Origin: Acidovorax soli
GTDB lineage: Bacteria; Pseudomonadota; Gammaproteobacteria; Burkholderiales; Burkholderiaceae_C
Direction of reading: 5' to 3'
Length of the DNA: 64,000 nt
NCBI RefSeq assembly: GCF_014207955.1
Contig: NZ_JACHLK010000011.1
Coordinates: forward strand, 1 to 64,000
In this document: positions 25,837 to 34,927 of the stretch, in pieces
Layout of the letters: every line of letters starts with the position of its first letter
Numbering within the stretch: the stretch's first letter is position 1
Position numbers and translations under genes: made by a program
The notes under the pieces: model-generated
The model's input: the letters and a program-made list of their open reading frames with translations, nothing else
Told to the model about the DNA's origin: nothing
Database searches by the model: none

Positions 25837-27008
25837 GCGCCCTCCCCTTCGGATGCTTCGGATTGCGCCGCAAACACGCGCAGCCGGTCCATGCGCAGCG
25901 CAAAGCGCAGCTGTGCGCCCTCGCGCACGCCGAACTCGTCCATCTGGTTGAGCGAGTACTGCAGCTGCAGCGGCTGGCCCGGCAGGCCGTCCACATCGAC
26001 CTCCACCAGGCAGTTGCCGCCCAGGAACTCGGTGCGCAGCACCCGGCCCGTGCACAGGCCCGGGGTGTCGTCAGGCAGCGCGCCGACCACGCGGTCCTCG
26101 GGCCGCAAGTACAACTCCACCGGCCGGCCAGCGCGGAAATCGGCGCCCGCGCCGGGCGCGCACTGCAGGCGCTTGTCGCCGCAGCGGAACCAATGGTCCC
26201 CCTCGGCCACGGCCTGCAGGCGGTTGACCTTGCCGATGAAGCGGGCCACGAAGGGCGAGGCCGGCTCGCGGTAGACCTGGGCCGGCGTGCCCACCTGCTC
26301 GATCACGCCATGGTTCATGACCACGATGCGATCGGCCACGGACAAGGCCTCCTCCTGGTCGTGCGTGACCATCACCGTGGTCACGCCCAGCTCGCGCTGC
26401 AGCGCGCGGATCTCGTTGCGCAGGTGCACGCGCACGATGGCGTCGAGCGCCGACAGCGGCTCATCGAGCAGCAGCAGCCCCGGCGAGGTGGCCAGGGCGC
26501 GCGCCAGCGCCACGCGCTGCTGCTGGCCGCCGGACATCTGCTCCGGGTACTTGGCGCCGCTGCCGGGCAGGCCCACCAGGGCCAGGAGCTCCTGCACGCG
26601 CGCGGCAATCTGCGCACGCGGCTGGCGCCGGTTGACCAGGCCGTAGGCCACGTTGTCGGCAATGCTGAGGTTGGGGAACAGCGCGTAGGACTGGAACACG
26701 ATGCCGTAGTCACGCCCGGCCGGCGGCAGCACGGAGATGTCGCGCCCGGCCTGGTGGATGCGGCCGGCGGTCTGGGTCTCCAGCCCGGCGATGATGCGCA
26801 GCAGCGTGGTCTTGCCACAGCCCGAGGGGCCCAGGAAGCACACGAACTCGCCGCGCGCGATCGCCAGGTCGATGCTTTCCAGCGCCGTGAAGCCGCCATA
26901 GCGCTTGTGCACGCCATGCAGTTCCAGGTAGGTGTCGTTGCGCACGGCTGCCTTTGCGGGGGGCAGATCCAGGCCGTTGGCGCCGTAGGCCTCTCGGGGG
27001 GCGAACAT
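25833..27008 (-). CDS. phnT: 2-aminoethylphosphonate-type ABC transporter ATPase
   Basis: A 391-residue ATPase with Walker A ([11 protein letters not shown]), Q-loop ([12 protein letters not shown]), signature ([15 protein letters not shown]), Walker B ([12 protein letters not shown]) and H-loop ([11 protein letters not shown]), then a C-terminal TOBE regulatory domain. The ATG at 27008 shares its last base with the binding-protein stop (TGATG arrangement). It energises the phnV permease for phosphonate uptake. Confidence 0.92.
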   Translation of the reverse strand: MFAPREAYGANGLDLPPAKAAVRNDTYLELHGVHKRYGGFTALESIDLAIARGEFVCFLGPSGCGKTTLLRIIAGLETQTAGRIHQAGRDISVLPPAGRDYGIVFQSYALFPNLSIADNVAYGLVNRRQPRAQIAARVQELLALVGLPGSGAKYPEQMSGGQQQRVALARALATSPGLLLLDEPLSALDAIVRVHLRNEIRALQRELGVTTVMVTHDQEEALSVADRIVVMNHGVIEQVGTPAQVYREPASPFVARFIGKVNRLQAVAEGDHWFRCGDKRLQCAPGAGADFRAGRPVELYLRPEDRVVGALPDDTPGLCTGRVLRTEFLGGNCLVEVDVDGLPGQPLQLQYSLNQMDEFGVREGAQLRFALRMDRLRVFAAQSEASEGEGA

Positions 27009-28042
27009 CACTTCTTCGCTTCGCTCTTGGTGTCGTAGCGGCGCGTCCACTCGGCCAGCACGCGCTCGCGGCTGGTGGCCGACTGCTCGAAGTCCATCTT
27101 GATCAGGCGCGCCTCGTAGTCGGCCGGGATGTGGGCCAGCTTGGGCGCCACGCCGGGCTGCGCGGTGATCGCGAAGTTCTTGCCGTACAGGATCATCGCG
27201 TCCTTGGACGAGGCCCAGTCGGCCAGCTTCTTGGCGGCATCAAGCTTCTTCGTGCCCTTGTAGACGGCAAAGCCTTCCAGGTCCCAGCCCAGGCCCTCCT
27301 TGGGGAACACCAGCTCGATAGGCGCGCCCTTGGCCTTGTTGGTGTAGCCGCGGTACTCGAACGAGATGCCGGCCACGAACTCGCCGGCCGCCGCCATGTT
27401 GCAGGGCTTGGAGCCCGAGTGCGTGTACTGGGCGATGTTCTCGTGCAGCGCGTCCATGTACTTCCAGCCGCCGCCCTTGCCGCTGTCGTCGCCCCACAGC
27501 TGCAGCCAGGCCGCCACGTCGAAGTAACCGGTGCCCGAGGAGGCCGGGTTGGGCATGACCACCTGGCCCTTGAACTCGGGCTTGAGCAGGTCCTTCCAGG
27601 TGGTGGGCAAGGCGATGTTCTTTTTCTTGGCCTCGACGGTGTTGAAGCACACCACGGCGCCGAACACGTCCATGCCCCACCAGGCGGGGACCTTCTTCTT
27701 GTCGCGGTACTGCGGCATCAGCGCGTCGAGGTTGAGCGGCGCATAGGGCTCGAGCATGCCGCTCTTGTCGAACAGGGCCAGGCTGGAAGCGGCCACGCCC
27801 CAGATCGCGTCGGCCTGGGGGTTGGCCTTCTCAGCGAGCAGCTTGGCGGTGATGACGCCGGTGGAGTCGCGCACCCACTTGATGGCGATGTCCGGGTGCA
27901 CCTTGTTGAAGGCCTCCTGGTAGGCCTTGAGCTGGTCCGTCTCGAGCGCGGTGTAGACCACGAGCTCGGTCTTCTGCGCATGGGCGGCAGCGGCAACAAC
28001 CAGCCCGAGGGCTGCAGCGATGAGGTGTTTTGCAATTTGCAT
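27008..28042 (-). CDS. phnS: 2-aminoethylphosphonate-type ABC transporter substrate-binding protein
   Basis: A 344-residue periplasmic binding protein with a signal peptide ([17 protein letters not shown]). The mature part opens [17 protein letters not shown] and has [18 protein letters not shown] and [15 protein letters not shown], the pattern of proteins annotated as putative AEP binders. It is first in the leftward transporter operon and is divergent from the GntR gene. The operator at 28137-28171 is about 100 bp upstream. Confidence 0.9.
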   Translation of the reverse strand: MQIAKHLIAAALGLVVAAAAHAQKTELVVYTALETDQLKAYQEAFNKVHPDIAIKWVRDSTGVITAKLLAEKANPQADAIWGVAASSLALFDKSGMLEPYAPLNLDALMPQYRDKKKVPAWWGMDVFGAVVCFNTVEAKKKNIALPTTWKDLLKPEFKGQVVMPNPASSGTGYFDVAAWLQLWGDDSGKGGGWKYMDALHENIAQYTHSGSKPCNMAAAGEFVAGISFEYRGYTNKAKGAPIELVFPKEGLGWDLEGFAVYKGTKKLDAAKKLADWASSKDAMILYGKNFAITAQPGVAPKLAHIPADYEARLIKMDFEQSATSRERVLAEWTRRYDTKSEAKK

Positions 28043-28136
28043 GGAAGAACTCCGGGTCAGAAAAGCGGCGAATATGCCGATGCGACAAGTCATCTTCATG
28101 ACACATTGCTGATGCAAAATGCAGGCCAACCCGGTT

Positions 28137-28171
28137 GATTGTCTATTGCATATCGTAAATTGTAGACAATC
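28137..28171. promoter_or_regulatory. GntR operator between phnS and the regulator gene
   Basis: A perfect 9-bp inverted repeat, GATTGTCTA / TAGACAATC, separated by 17 AT-rich bases. It lies 29 bp before the regulator start and 95 bp before phnS, where a FadR-type regulator would control both directions. Confidence 0.65.
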
Positions 28172-28199
28172 TGCGCTCTGCAACGTACCATTGCACCCC

Positions 28200-28931
28200 A
28201 TGGCGACACCCTCTTCCAGCACCCGCACCACCATTGCACAGCTTCAGGGCAATTCGCTGCCCAAGCTGGTGCAAAACGAGATCGAACGCATGATTCTGGA
28301 CGGCGCCCTGCTGCCCGGCGCCAAGCTCACCGAGGCCACGCTGGCCGACCAGCTGGGCGTGTCGCGCGGGCCGGTGCGCGAGGCATTTCGCCTGCTCGAA
28401 GAAGCGGGCCTGGTGCGCACCGAGAAGAACCGCGGCGTGTTCGTGCGCGCCGTGCCCATCGAGGAGGCGCTGGAGATCTTCGAGGTGCGCGCCGTGATGG
28501 ACCTGTACGTGGGCCGCAAACTCGCGCAGACGGCCACCGCCACCGAGGTGCGCGAGCTGCGCCAGCTGGTCGATGCCATGGACCAGGCCGTCAAGGGCGG
28601 CAACGCGCAGGACTACCACCGCTTCAACCTGCAGTTCCACGACCGGCTGCTGGAGCTGGCGGGCAATGCCAAGCTGGTGGCCACCTACCGCAAGCTGGTC
28701 AATGAGCTGTCGCTGTTCCGCCGCCAGAACCTGACCGAAGAGTCCATGGCCGTGTACTCGCGCGAGCACAAGGCCATCGTCAAGGCGATTGCCGCGGGCG
28801 ACGCCGAGGCCGCCGGCCAGGCCATGCACGACCACGTGATGAACAGCCGCGAGCGCACGCGCCTGAACTACGAAGCCCGGCATGCCGATCCGGCCGCCGC
28901 ACCGGGCGCGCGCCGCACGGTCGCCGCCTGA
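28200..28931 (+). CDS. phnR: GntR/FadR-family regulator of phosphonate use
   Basis: A 243-residue regulator. The N-terminal winged helix includes ERMILDGALLPGAKLTEATL and GVSRGPVREAFRLLEEAGLV. The C-terminal FCD domain has metal-binding positions in FHDRLLELAG and in SREHKAIVKAI. The ATG at 28200 is preferred. Divergent from phnS and upstream of the HD oxygenase and exporter genes, it is best read as the switch for the whole island, with a phosphonate or its aldehyde as possible effector. Confidence 0.88.
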   Translation: MATPSSSTRTTIAQLQGNSLPKLVQNEIERMILDGALLPGAKLTEATLADQLGVSRGPVREAFRLLEEAGLVRTEKNRGVFVRAVPIEEALEIFEVRAVMDLYVGRKLAQTATATEVRELRQLVDAMDQAVKGGNAQDYHRFNLQFHDRLLELAGNAKLVATYRKLVNELSLFRRQNLTEESMAVYSREHKAIVKAIAAGDAEAAGQAMHDHVMNSRERTRLNYEARHADPAAAPGARRTVAA

Positions 28932-28951
28932 GCGGATACAGAGAGCACACC

Positions 28952-29512
28952 ATGGCACTGACACTGGACGACATCGGCCAACTGTTCGCCCGCAAGGGCA
29001 GCGCGCAGTACAGCGGCGAGCCGGTCACGCAGCGCGAGCATGCGCTGCAGTGCGCCTGGCTGGCCGAGCAGTCGGGGGCAGACGACGAGCTGATCACCGC
29101 CGCCCTGCTGCACGACCTGGGCCATCTGCTCAACGACCAGGGTGAATCGCCCACTTTGCGCGGCATCGACGACCTGCACCAGTTCTACGCCCTGCCCTTT
29201 CTGCGCGGGCTGTTTTCCGAGCGCGTGCTCGACGCCATCCGCTGGCATGTGGACGCCAAGCGCTACCTGTGCGCAGTGCAACCGCACTACTACGAGAACC
29301 TGTCCGAGGACTCGCGGCGCAGCCTGCAGCTGCAGGGCGGCGTGTTCAGCGCCGAGGAGGCTAAAGAGTTCCTGGCAAGGCCGCATGCGCACGATGCGGT
29401 GCGCGTGCGCCTGTGGGACGATCTGGCCAAGCAGGCCGACTTTGCCACTCCCAGCATGGCCCACTACCTGGCGCGCGCGCGCCGCTGCCTGCGGGAGGGC
29501 GCCCCCGCGTGA
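28952..29512 (+). CDS. phnZ: PhnZ-type HD-domain mixed-valent di-iron oxygenase
   Basis: A 186-residue HD protein. The residues that bind iron and substrate in PhnZ have counterparts here: Tyr20 and Glu23 (QYSGEPVTQREHALQ), His30, His54-Asp55 and His58 (LLHDLGHLL), His76, His99 and Asp157. PhnZ oxidatively splits 2-amino-1-hydroxyethylphosphonate to glycine and phosphate. Its usual partner PhnY, which makes that substrate, is not in the window. It follows phnR by 20 bp and overlaps the DMT gene by 4 bp. Confidence 0.85.
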   Translation: MALTLDDIGQLFARKGSAQYSGEPVTQREHALQCAWLAEQSGADDELITAALLHDLGHLLNDQGESPTLRGIDDLHQFYALPFLRGLFSERVLDAIRWHVDAKRYLCAVQPHYYENLSEDSRRSLQLQGGVFSAEEAKEFLARPHAHDAVRVRLWDDLAKQADFATPSMAHYLARARRCLREGAPA

Positions 29513-30375
29513 CGCTGGCGGCCCCCGTGGTTCTGGCGGTGCTGTTCGGCGCTCTGCTGCACGCGAGCTGGAATGCGCTCATCAAGTCGGCCACCGACAA
29601 GGAGCTCGACACCGCGCTGATCCACAGCCTGGGCTTTTTCATCGCCGCCCCGCTGCTGCTGGCCACCGGGCTGCCGGCGGCTGCGGCCTGGCCGTACCTG
29701 GCGGCCTCCAGCGTGATCCACATCGGCTACTACCTGGCACTGGCCGGTGCCTACCGGCATGGCGACCTGGGCCTGACCTACCCGGTGATGCGCGGCTGCG
29801 CGCCACTGCTGGTGGCATTGGGCAGCCACCAACTGCTGGGTGAATCGCTGTCGCTGCTGGCCTGGGCCGGCGTGGCGGCCATCTGCGCGGGCGTGCTGCT
29901 GCTGGGGCTGTCGCGCGCCAGTGCATCGCCGCCCGGACAGCGCAGCCGGGCGCTGCGCTTTGCGCTGGTGAATGCGCTCATCATCGCCGCCTACACCGTG
30001 ATCGACGGCCTGGGCGTGCGCGCCGCGGGCGACGCCGGGGCCTACGTGGCGGCGCTGTTCCTGTTCGACGGCATTCCCTACCTGCTCGTGGTGCTGTACC
30101 AGCGCGGGCCGCAGGGGCGGCGCGCCGCGCTGGCCTACATGGCCGGGCGCTGGCGCATTGCCAGCCTGGGCACCCTGGCCTCTTTGGGCAGCTACGCCAT
30201 CGCCCTGTGGGCCATGACGCGCGCGCCCGTGGCCGTGGTGGCGGCACTGCGCGAAACCTCGGTGCTGTTTGCCGCGCTGCTGGGCACGCTGTGGCTGCGC
30301 GAGCCTTTTGGCGCGGGCAAGGCGATGGGGGTCTGCACCATCGTGGCGGGTGTCATGGCCCTGCGCTTCGGCTAG
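29509..30375 (+). CDS. DMT/EamA-family transporter
   Basis: A 288-residue protein with ten predicted membrane segments in two EamA repeats (HASWNALIKSATDKELD and ALRETSVLFAALLGTLWLRE are typical motifs). The start is a GTG at 29509, overlapping the HD oxygenase stop by 4 bases (GTGA), with GGGAGG about 10 bases before. Its position suggests export or import of a phosphonate-derived metabolite. It overlaps the next gene (opposite strand) by 23 bp at the 3' ends. Confidence 0.88.
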   Translation: MTLAAPVVLAVLFGALLHASWNALIKSATDKELDTALIHSLGFFIAAPLLLATGLPAAAAWPYLAASSVIHIGYYLALAGAYRHGDLGLTYPVMRGCAPLLVALGSHQLLGESLSLLAWAGVAAICAGVLLLGLSRASASPPGQRSRALRFALVNALIIAAYTVIDGLGVRAAGDAGAYVAALFLFDGIPYLLVVLYQRGPQGRRAALAYMAGRWRIASLGTLASLGSYAIALWAMTRAPVAVVAALRETSVLFAALLGTLWLREPFGAGKAMGVCTIVAGVMALRFG

Positions 30376-30736
30376 CCAGGAGCAAGGCCCCTACGGCCAG
30401 GAACACCACCCACGACAGGTGCCGGCCGCGCGTGAAGACCAGTGGGAAGACGGCCGACACGAGCGCAGTGGCGCCAATGACCAGCAGCAGCTCGTCGCGG
30501 GACAAGGGACCATGGGCCAGCGCATACACCACATAGGCCAGGGCCCACCACGCCACCGTGGTCAGGTGCCAGGCAAAGCGCAGAGTGCCCACGGTGAAGG
30601 CCGTGCCGCCCAGCAGCCGGGGCAGGCTGTCGGCCCGGCGGAACAGGCGGATCAGGATATAGCGCTCGCCCAGGACGGAATGGGCAAGCCCGGTCAACCA
30701 GATCAGGGCGGCAGCAGTTACAAGCATGGCAGACAT
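30353..30736 (-). CDS. small membrane protein of unknown function
   Basis: A 127-residue protein with about four membrane segments (AMLVTAAALIWLTGLAHSVL, WWALAYVVYALAHGPL, LLLVIGATALVSAVFPLV, WVVFLAVGALLLA). The GERYILIRLFRR loop is positively charged. It is convergent with the DMT transporter gene. No family is recognised. Confidence 0.7.
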   Translation of the reverse strand: MSAMLVTAAALIWLTGLAHSVLGERYILIRLFRRADSLPRLLGGTAFTVGTLRFAWHLTTVAWWALAYVVYALAHGPLSRDELLLVIGATALVSAVFPLVFTRGRHLSWVVFLAVGALLLASRSAGP

Positions 30737-30878
30737 CTCGCAGGGAGTGCGGTGGATCATAGTTGCTTACGAAATCAGCCCCTGGCTTGAACCGAAGCGA
30801 CATGGCCCGTGCACATAATGCCGGCGAAGGGATGGATTGCATACCGTCGCGACCATTGCAACTAGGAGGAATGAGACC

Positions 30879-31709
30879 ATGAACCAACACCCGAACCGCA
30901 TGCGGCGCAAGGCCTGGCTGCTGTGCGTGCCGCTGATGCTGGCCCAGACGCACCAGGCCGTGCAGGCGCAGCAGCAGGACCAGATCGTGGAGCTGCGCTC
31001 CAACGGCGGCTACACCTCGGCCCGCCTGGCCGACGATGTGACCCAGGTGGACCTGGCCGAGCAGGTGCAGGGCGCCTGCCGCTTCAACCGCACCTGGGGC
31101 TATGACCTGACCAACCGCGAGCTGTGGACCAACGACGGCTGCGGCGCGCGCTTTCGCATCACGCGCAGCTATGCACAGAACAACAACAACGGCGGCGGCA
31201 GCTCCAACAATGCGGGTGCCGCTGTGGCGGCCGTGGCGGCGATTGCCGGCATTGCCCTCCTGGCCAACCAGCACAACCGCGACGACGACCGCCGCCCCGA
31301 CTACCCGGACTACGGCCACGGAGGCGGTGGCGGACGCGGCGGCGAGATCCGCGTGGACGGCCGCCTGTGCCTGGACGTGACCAAGGGCAACTTCCGCCCG
31401 GGCAATGCGCTGCAGGTGTTCGAATGCAATGGCACGGATTCGCAGCGCTTTCGCGTGGGCCGCGGTGGCGAGATCCGCGTGCGCGACCTGTGCCTGGACG
31501 TGGACCGCGGCGACCCGCGCGACGGCGCCCGCGTGGTGCTGTGGTCCTGCTCGGGCTCGCGCAGCCAGCAGTGGGGCACGCGCGGCGGCCAGATCGTGAG
31601 CCAGCTCAACGGCAAGTGCCTGGACGTGGTGGACGGCCGCGTGCGCCCCGGCAACCCGACCATGGTCTGGCAGTGCAATCGCAGCCCCAGCCAGCGCTGG
31701 TGGTGGTAA
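30879..31709 (+). CDS. exported DUF3011 plus ricin-type lectin protein
   Basis: A 276-residue secreted protein. A signal peptide ends near QAVQAQ. The first half (IVELRSNGGYTSARL, GACRFNRTWGYDLTNRELW) matches DUF3011. A Gly/Asn linker and a hydrophobic patch lead to a ricin B-type beta-trefoil with repeated LCLDV and QRF/QQW motifs ending QRWWW. Such lectin folds bind sugars on surfaces. AGGAGG stands 9 bases before the ATG. The EF-hand protein gene follows 17 bp downstream. Confidence 0.8.
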   Translation: MNQHPNRMRRKAWLLCVPLMLAQTHQAVQAQQQDQIVELRSNGGYTSARLADDVTQVDLAEQVQGACRFNRTWGYDLTNRELWTNDGCGARFRITRSYAQNNNNGGGSSNNAGAAVAAVAAIAGIALLANQHNRDDDRRPDYPDYGHGGGGGRGGEIRVDGRLCLDVTKGNFRPGNALQVFECNGTDSQRFRVGRGGEIRVRDLCLDVDRGDPRDGARVVLWSCSGSRSQQWGTRGGQIVSQLNGKCLDVVDGRVRPGNPTMVWQCNRSPSQRWWW

Positions 31710-31726
31710 GACTGGAGGACCCGACC

Positions 31727-32248
31727 ATGAAGAAGCACCATAAGCTCACCCATCGAGCCCTCCCCCTGCTCTGCGCGGCTGCCTGCAGCCTGGCGCTGGC
31801 AGCCCCCGCCATGGCGCAGAACAGCACCGGAGCACCTGCCGCCGCCCCCGCCAAGCCCGCTGCTGGCGCCCAGTCGCACCGCCCTGCGGGCAAGCGTTCG
31901 CTGGACGAGCGGCTGCAGGCGCGCTGCGCCGCCGCCGACATGGACCACGACGGCAATGTCTCGCTCGACGAGTTCCACCAGGACATCGTGCAGGGCTGGC
32001 ACAGCCTGGGGCCCGACGCCAGCGGCCACGTCGTGCTGCTCGAACTGGCCCAGGTGCCCGGCATGGGCAAGGGCCGCGTGCGCCGCCTGGCCGCCACCGA
32101 CAAGGACGGCGACGGCAAGCTCTCCTTCAAGGAGGTGGTGGAGGCGCGCATGGCCTACTTCGATGCCGCCGATGCGGACAACAACGACCTGCTGTCGGTG
32201 CAGGAGTGCGTGGCGTTTGAGAAGAAGCGCCGGGCCATTCGGCAATAG
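31727..32248 (+). CDS. exported EF-hand protein
   Basis: A 173-residue protein with a signal peptide (LLCAAACSLALAAPAMAQ). An Ala/Pro linker is followed by EF-hand loops DMDHDGNVSLDEF and DKDGDGKLSFKEV, and a third, DADNNDLLSVQEC. These should bind calcium in the envelope or outside. It follows the lectin gene closely and is probably co-transcribed with it. Confidence 0.85.
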   Translation: MKKHHKLTHRALPLLCAAACSLALAAPAMAQNSTGAPAAAPAKPAAGAQSHRPAGKRSLDERLQARCAAADMDHDGNVSLDEFHQDIVQGWHSLGPDASGHVVLLELAQVPGMGKGRVRRLAATDKDGDGKLSFKEVVEARMAYFDAADADNNDLLSVQECVAFEKKRRAIRQ

Positions 32249-32376
32249 GCCCCCTTGCCGCCGAGTTTGTCAGTCAGCGCATAGGTCCCAACCCGACTGC
32301 CCGGGGTGGGCTCAACAAGCATGATTAAGACGCCTGAAGCGTGCTTCGGCGTCCTTCCATCTGCATCCCGTGCTGC

Positions 32377-33150
32377 TCAGCGCATCAGATGTGGACATTG
32401 CTCGAGATCGGCCCCTATGTTTCCGCTCCCCCGCTGTATCACCACCAGCAGATTGCCGTAGTTGTTGCCATAGAAGCGATGTGCATCGTTCACATAGAAC
32501 GAGAGCGATCCCTCCAGACACTCCAGCCGCGACCGACTGTGCACATGCAGTGGATTGCTGCTGATGCTTGCCGTGGCCATCAAGGCAAACCAGTTGTGCT
32601 CCTGGTGTTTTTTCATGGACCCCAGCAATTTGGTGACGAAACCACCAGTGTCCCCCTGAGGGGCTGGCACCCTGCGATCCTTGTCGTACCAGGCGCGCGA
32701 AGCCGCTTCGGGAATGCTGATCCAGTACCCATCGTGCAGACCCAGAGTTAGACCGGGACCACTGTCCCCATCTTCGAAATGTGTCCCCGATTGCACAACG
32801 AACCAGCAGCGCTGACCGACCTCCAGCTTTGCCAACGCACGCTGCAGCCCGGGCCGCACACTCTTATCCTGCTCCCAGGCTTGCCCGGAGGGTGAGCTGG
32901 GCCGCTGCAGAACAACGTCGGCCCGGCCCAACTCCAGGCATGACTTCAGCGTGCGGATCGCCGGATGCTTCACACCCTTGAGGTTTTGCGGGTCTTCCGG
33001 GTCTTCGGCCAGCGACTCAAACGGCAAGGGCTGGTCGATGCGATGTTCCGTGAACTCATTGGACGCGCACCCGGCCAGCAATGCGCAGCCGCCAAGGGCC
33101 AGCGTGGTGAAGACGCCGTTCAGGCGGAACGAGGAGAAGGTGTTCGACAT
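32377..33150 (-). CDS. lipoprotein partner of the DUF2235 lipase
   Basis: A 257-residue protein with a lipobox (CALLAGC) after a signal peptide. The mature part is unfamiliar but well folded in character (LTLGLHDGYWISIPEAASRA, LEGSLSFYVNDAHRFYGNN). It starts 5 bp after the DUF2235 gene on the same strand, so the two are co-expressed. In type VI phospholipase loci a lipoprotein beside the lipase is often its immunity protein; that is one possible role here. Confidence 0.65.
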   Translation of the reverse strand: MSNTFSSFRLNGVFTTLALGGCALLAGCASNEFTEHRIDQPLPFESLAEDPEDPQNLKGVKHPAIRTLKSCLELGRADVVLQRPSSPSGQAWEQDKSVRPGLQRALAKLEVGQRCWFVVQSGTHFEDGDSGPGLTLGLHDGYWISIPEAASRAWYDKDRRVPAPQGDTGGFVTKLLGSMKKHQEHNWFALMATASISSNPLHVHSRSRLECLEGSLSFYVNDAHRFYGNNYGNLLVVIQRGSGNIGADLEQCPHLMR

Positions 33151-33155
33151 GGCGT

Positions 33156-34775
33156 TCACTTGGCAGAAGGGTCTTTGCAGGTCTTGCTGCTCGCGTCCCA
33201 CTCTCTTACCTGGATGGCGGCAGACCCGACAGGGCAGCGAAAGTCACCTGTCTCACCGCTACCGGCAGAGAACGCCACCTCGCGCAGAATTGGAGGGTTG
33301 GCCAGCTCCTTGTCTGGCGCCACGCAAAAGGTGCCTGTGCGGCGCAGATCCAGATACCGGTTTTCATTGGGCCGAGGCGGCATCGCCACGCGGCGCTCGG
33401 CCACACTGGGGTGCATGCACAGTTGCCCAGCAAACTGGGCCATGGGCTCATGCACACCCGCGTCGCCACAGGCCGAAGGATCCCCTGCCAGACTGCATGC
33501 CTTGGCCTGGCCCAGTGCGTAGGCGGCCAGGTTGCGGTTCATGCGGTGGTAAATGGCCGACATCGCAGACTCCGGGTCGTGGCTGCTGCCGTAGGCGTCT
33601 TGTCTGACTCTGGTATCTGCCGGCAACAAGCGCTGCTTGGCCTCTATTCCTGCTTCTACATGGTTCAGCATGGTGACCATCCAGTTCAGGCTCAAACCCG
33701 ACAAATCCGAACCTACGTATCCCCCACCCACGTCGGAATGGGCCCCCGGGAACCAAATCTCCTCAATAAGCTTGGGCTGCCCTTGCAGGTCGCTCGGAGC
33801 CACGGCGTCAGGCGTGCCTTCAGGGCAGTTGTCGTGGATCTTGGCCAACGGATCTGAGCGCCGGGGCAGGCGCTTGTTGCTCAGGAGATGCTGGCGCGTG
33901 ACCAGCAGGGGCGTGAAGATCCATTCCCGGTTGTCGTCCAGTGACACAGCATGCAGCACGTTCTCAACGTTGTGCAGTTGGTCGCCATACCTTTGGTTGG
34001 GTTCATCGATATCGACATGCAGGGCCCGTATGTCGCCCTTGTGCAGAAGCCGTGCAGGCCAGCCGGACACACCGCCTCCCAGGGCGCCCACGGTGTCCCA
34101 GAGGCCGAGCACCGCCACGGGGCGGGACTGGTAGGCAGTGGATCCATCGGAGTTCAAGCCACCGCGCACGCGGGCTATCGTGCAGGGGTAGCGGCGATGG
34201 AGGAAGGCCTCGCGCATCTCGTCATACATCGCAGAGACGTACTGCACCTGCTCCGAGAAGGTCCGGGGCGTCACGCCTTTGGCCACAGTGAGCTGCGGCG
34301 GCTTGTCGGGCAAGCCTACATACTGCAGCATGGATGCCAGCACCCGTGCCTGGTACGCACCGCGGCTAAAACCAAAGATGTAGACCTGATCACCGGCCTG
34401 GTAGTTGTTGAGCAAAAAGTTGTACGCCAGCACCACCCTGTTCTGTGCTCCCAGGCCCAGGCCCGCGCCAAACGCATCGTTGCCCACGCCGACCCCTTCG
34501 ACATACAGCGTGGACAGGTGGGGCTTGTCCTGCAACGACACCAGCGAATGCAGGCGCTTCACGTTGGTGCTGCTCTCGGCATCGTTGGCCGTACCATCGA
34601 AAAAGATCGCATGCGTCCTGGGTCCTGCACTGGTCGCCGTGCGTGCAGTGACTCCCGGTGCGGACTCGGCCCCGATACGAATCAGCTGCTGCTGATGGTA
34701 GATGCCGGAGCATCCCGCCAACGCAAGCGCGGTCACACCCGCCAGCAATGACTGGAGAAATCGTTTTGCAAGCAT
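33156..34775 (-). CDS. DUF2235 (Tle1-like) alpha/beta hydrolase lipoprotein
   Basis: A 539-residue lipase-type enzyme. The DUF2235 features are THAIFFDGTANDAESSTNV, the nucleophile elbow IFGFSRGAYQARV, the Asp of GLWDTVGALGG and the His-Ser-Asp of WFPGAHSDVGGGY. A lipobox (LALAGC, Cys22) is unusual for a type VI effector and suggests a membrane-anchored enzyme instead. It leads a two-gene unit with the lipoprotein above. Phospholipase A activity is likely but the substrate is inferred. Confidence 0.85.
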   Translation of the reverse strand: MLAKRFLQSLLAGVTALALAGCSGIYHQQQLIRIGAESAPGVTARTATSAGPRTHAIFFDGTANDAESSTNVKRLHSLVSLQDKPHLSTLYVEGVGVGNDAFGAGLGLGAQNRVVLAYNFLLNNYQAGDQVYIFGFSRGAYQARVLASMLQYVGLPDKPPQLTVAKGVTPRTFSEQVQYVSAMYDEMREAFLHRRYPCTIARVRGGLNSDGSTAYQSRPVAVLGLWDTVGALGGGVSGWPARLLHKGDIRALHVDIDEPNQRYGDQLHNVENVLHAVSLDDNREWIFTPLLVTRQHLLSNKRLPRRSDPLAKIHDNCPEGTPDAVAPSDLQGQPKLIEEIWFPGAHSDVGGGYVGSDLSGLSLNWMVTMLNHVEAGIEAKQRLLPADTRVRQDAYGSSHDPESAMSAIYHRMNRNLAAYALGQAKACSLAGDPSACGDAGVHEPMAQFAGQLCMHPSVAERRVAMPPRPNENRYLDLRRTGTFCVAPDKELANPPILREVAFSAGSGETGDFRCPVGSAAIQVREWDASSKTCKDPSAK

Positions 34776-34927
34776 CCCATCCCTCTCATATGTATCTTTT
34801 CAGTTACATACTAGGACGCACTTCGCGGATCTGGCAAGCAAAGAATGGCACTGCCGCACGGTCGGCTCCGGTGCACAAGCAGCGCAGCCCTCAGGCTGCA
34901 AGCATCCCAACAGTTCAGGTCCGCGCT

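Noticed and set aside
23362-26274. 970-codon plus-strand frame across the HAD and transporter genes
   Set aside because: It runs through an intergenic hairpin and is antisense to a complete ABC transporter; its Gln/His/Gly-rich product has no recognisable domain.
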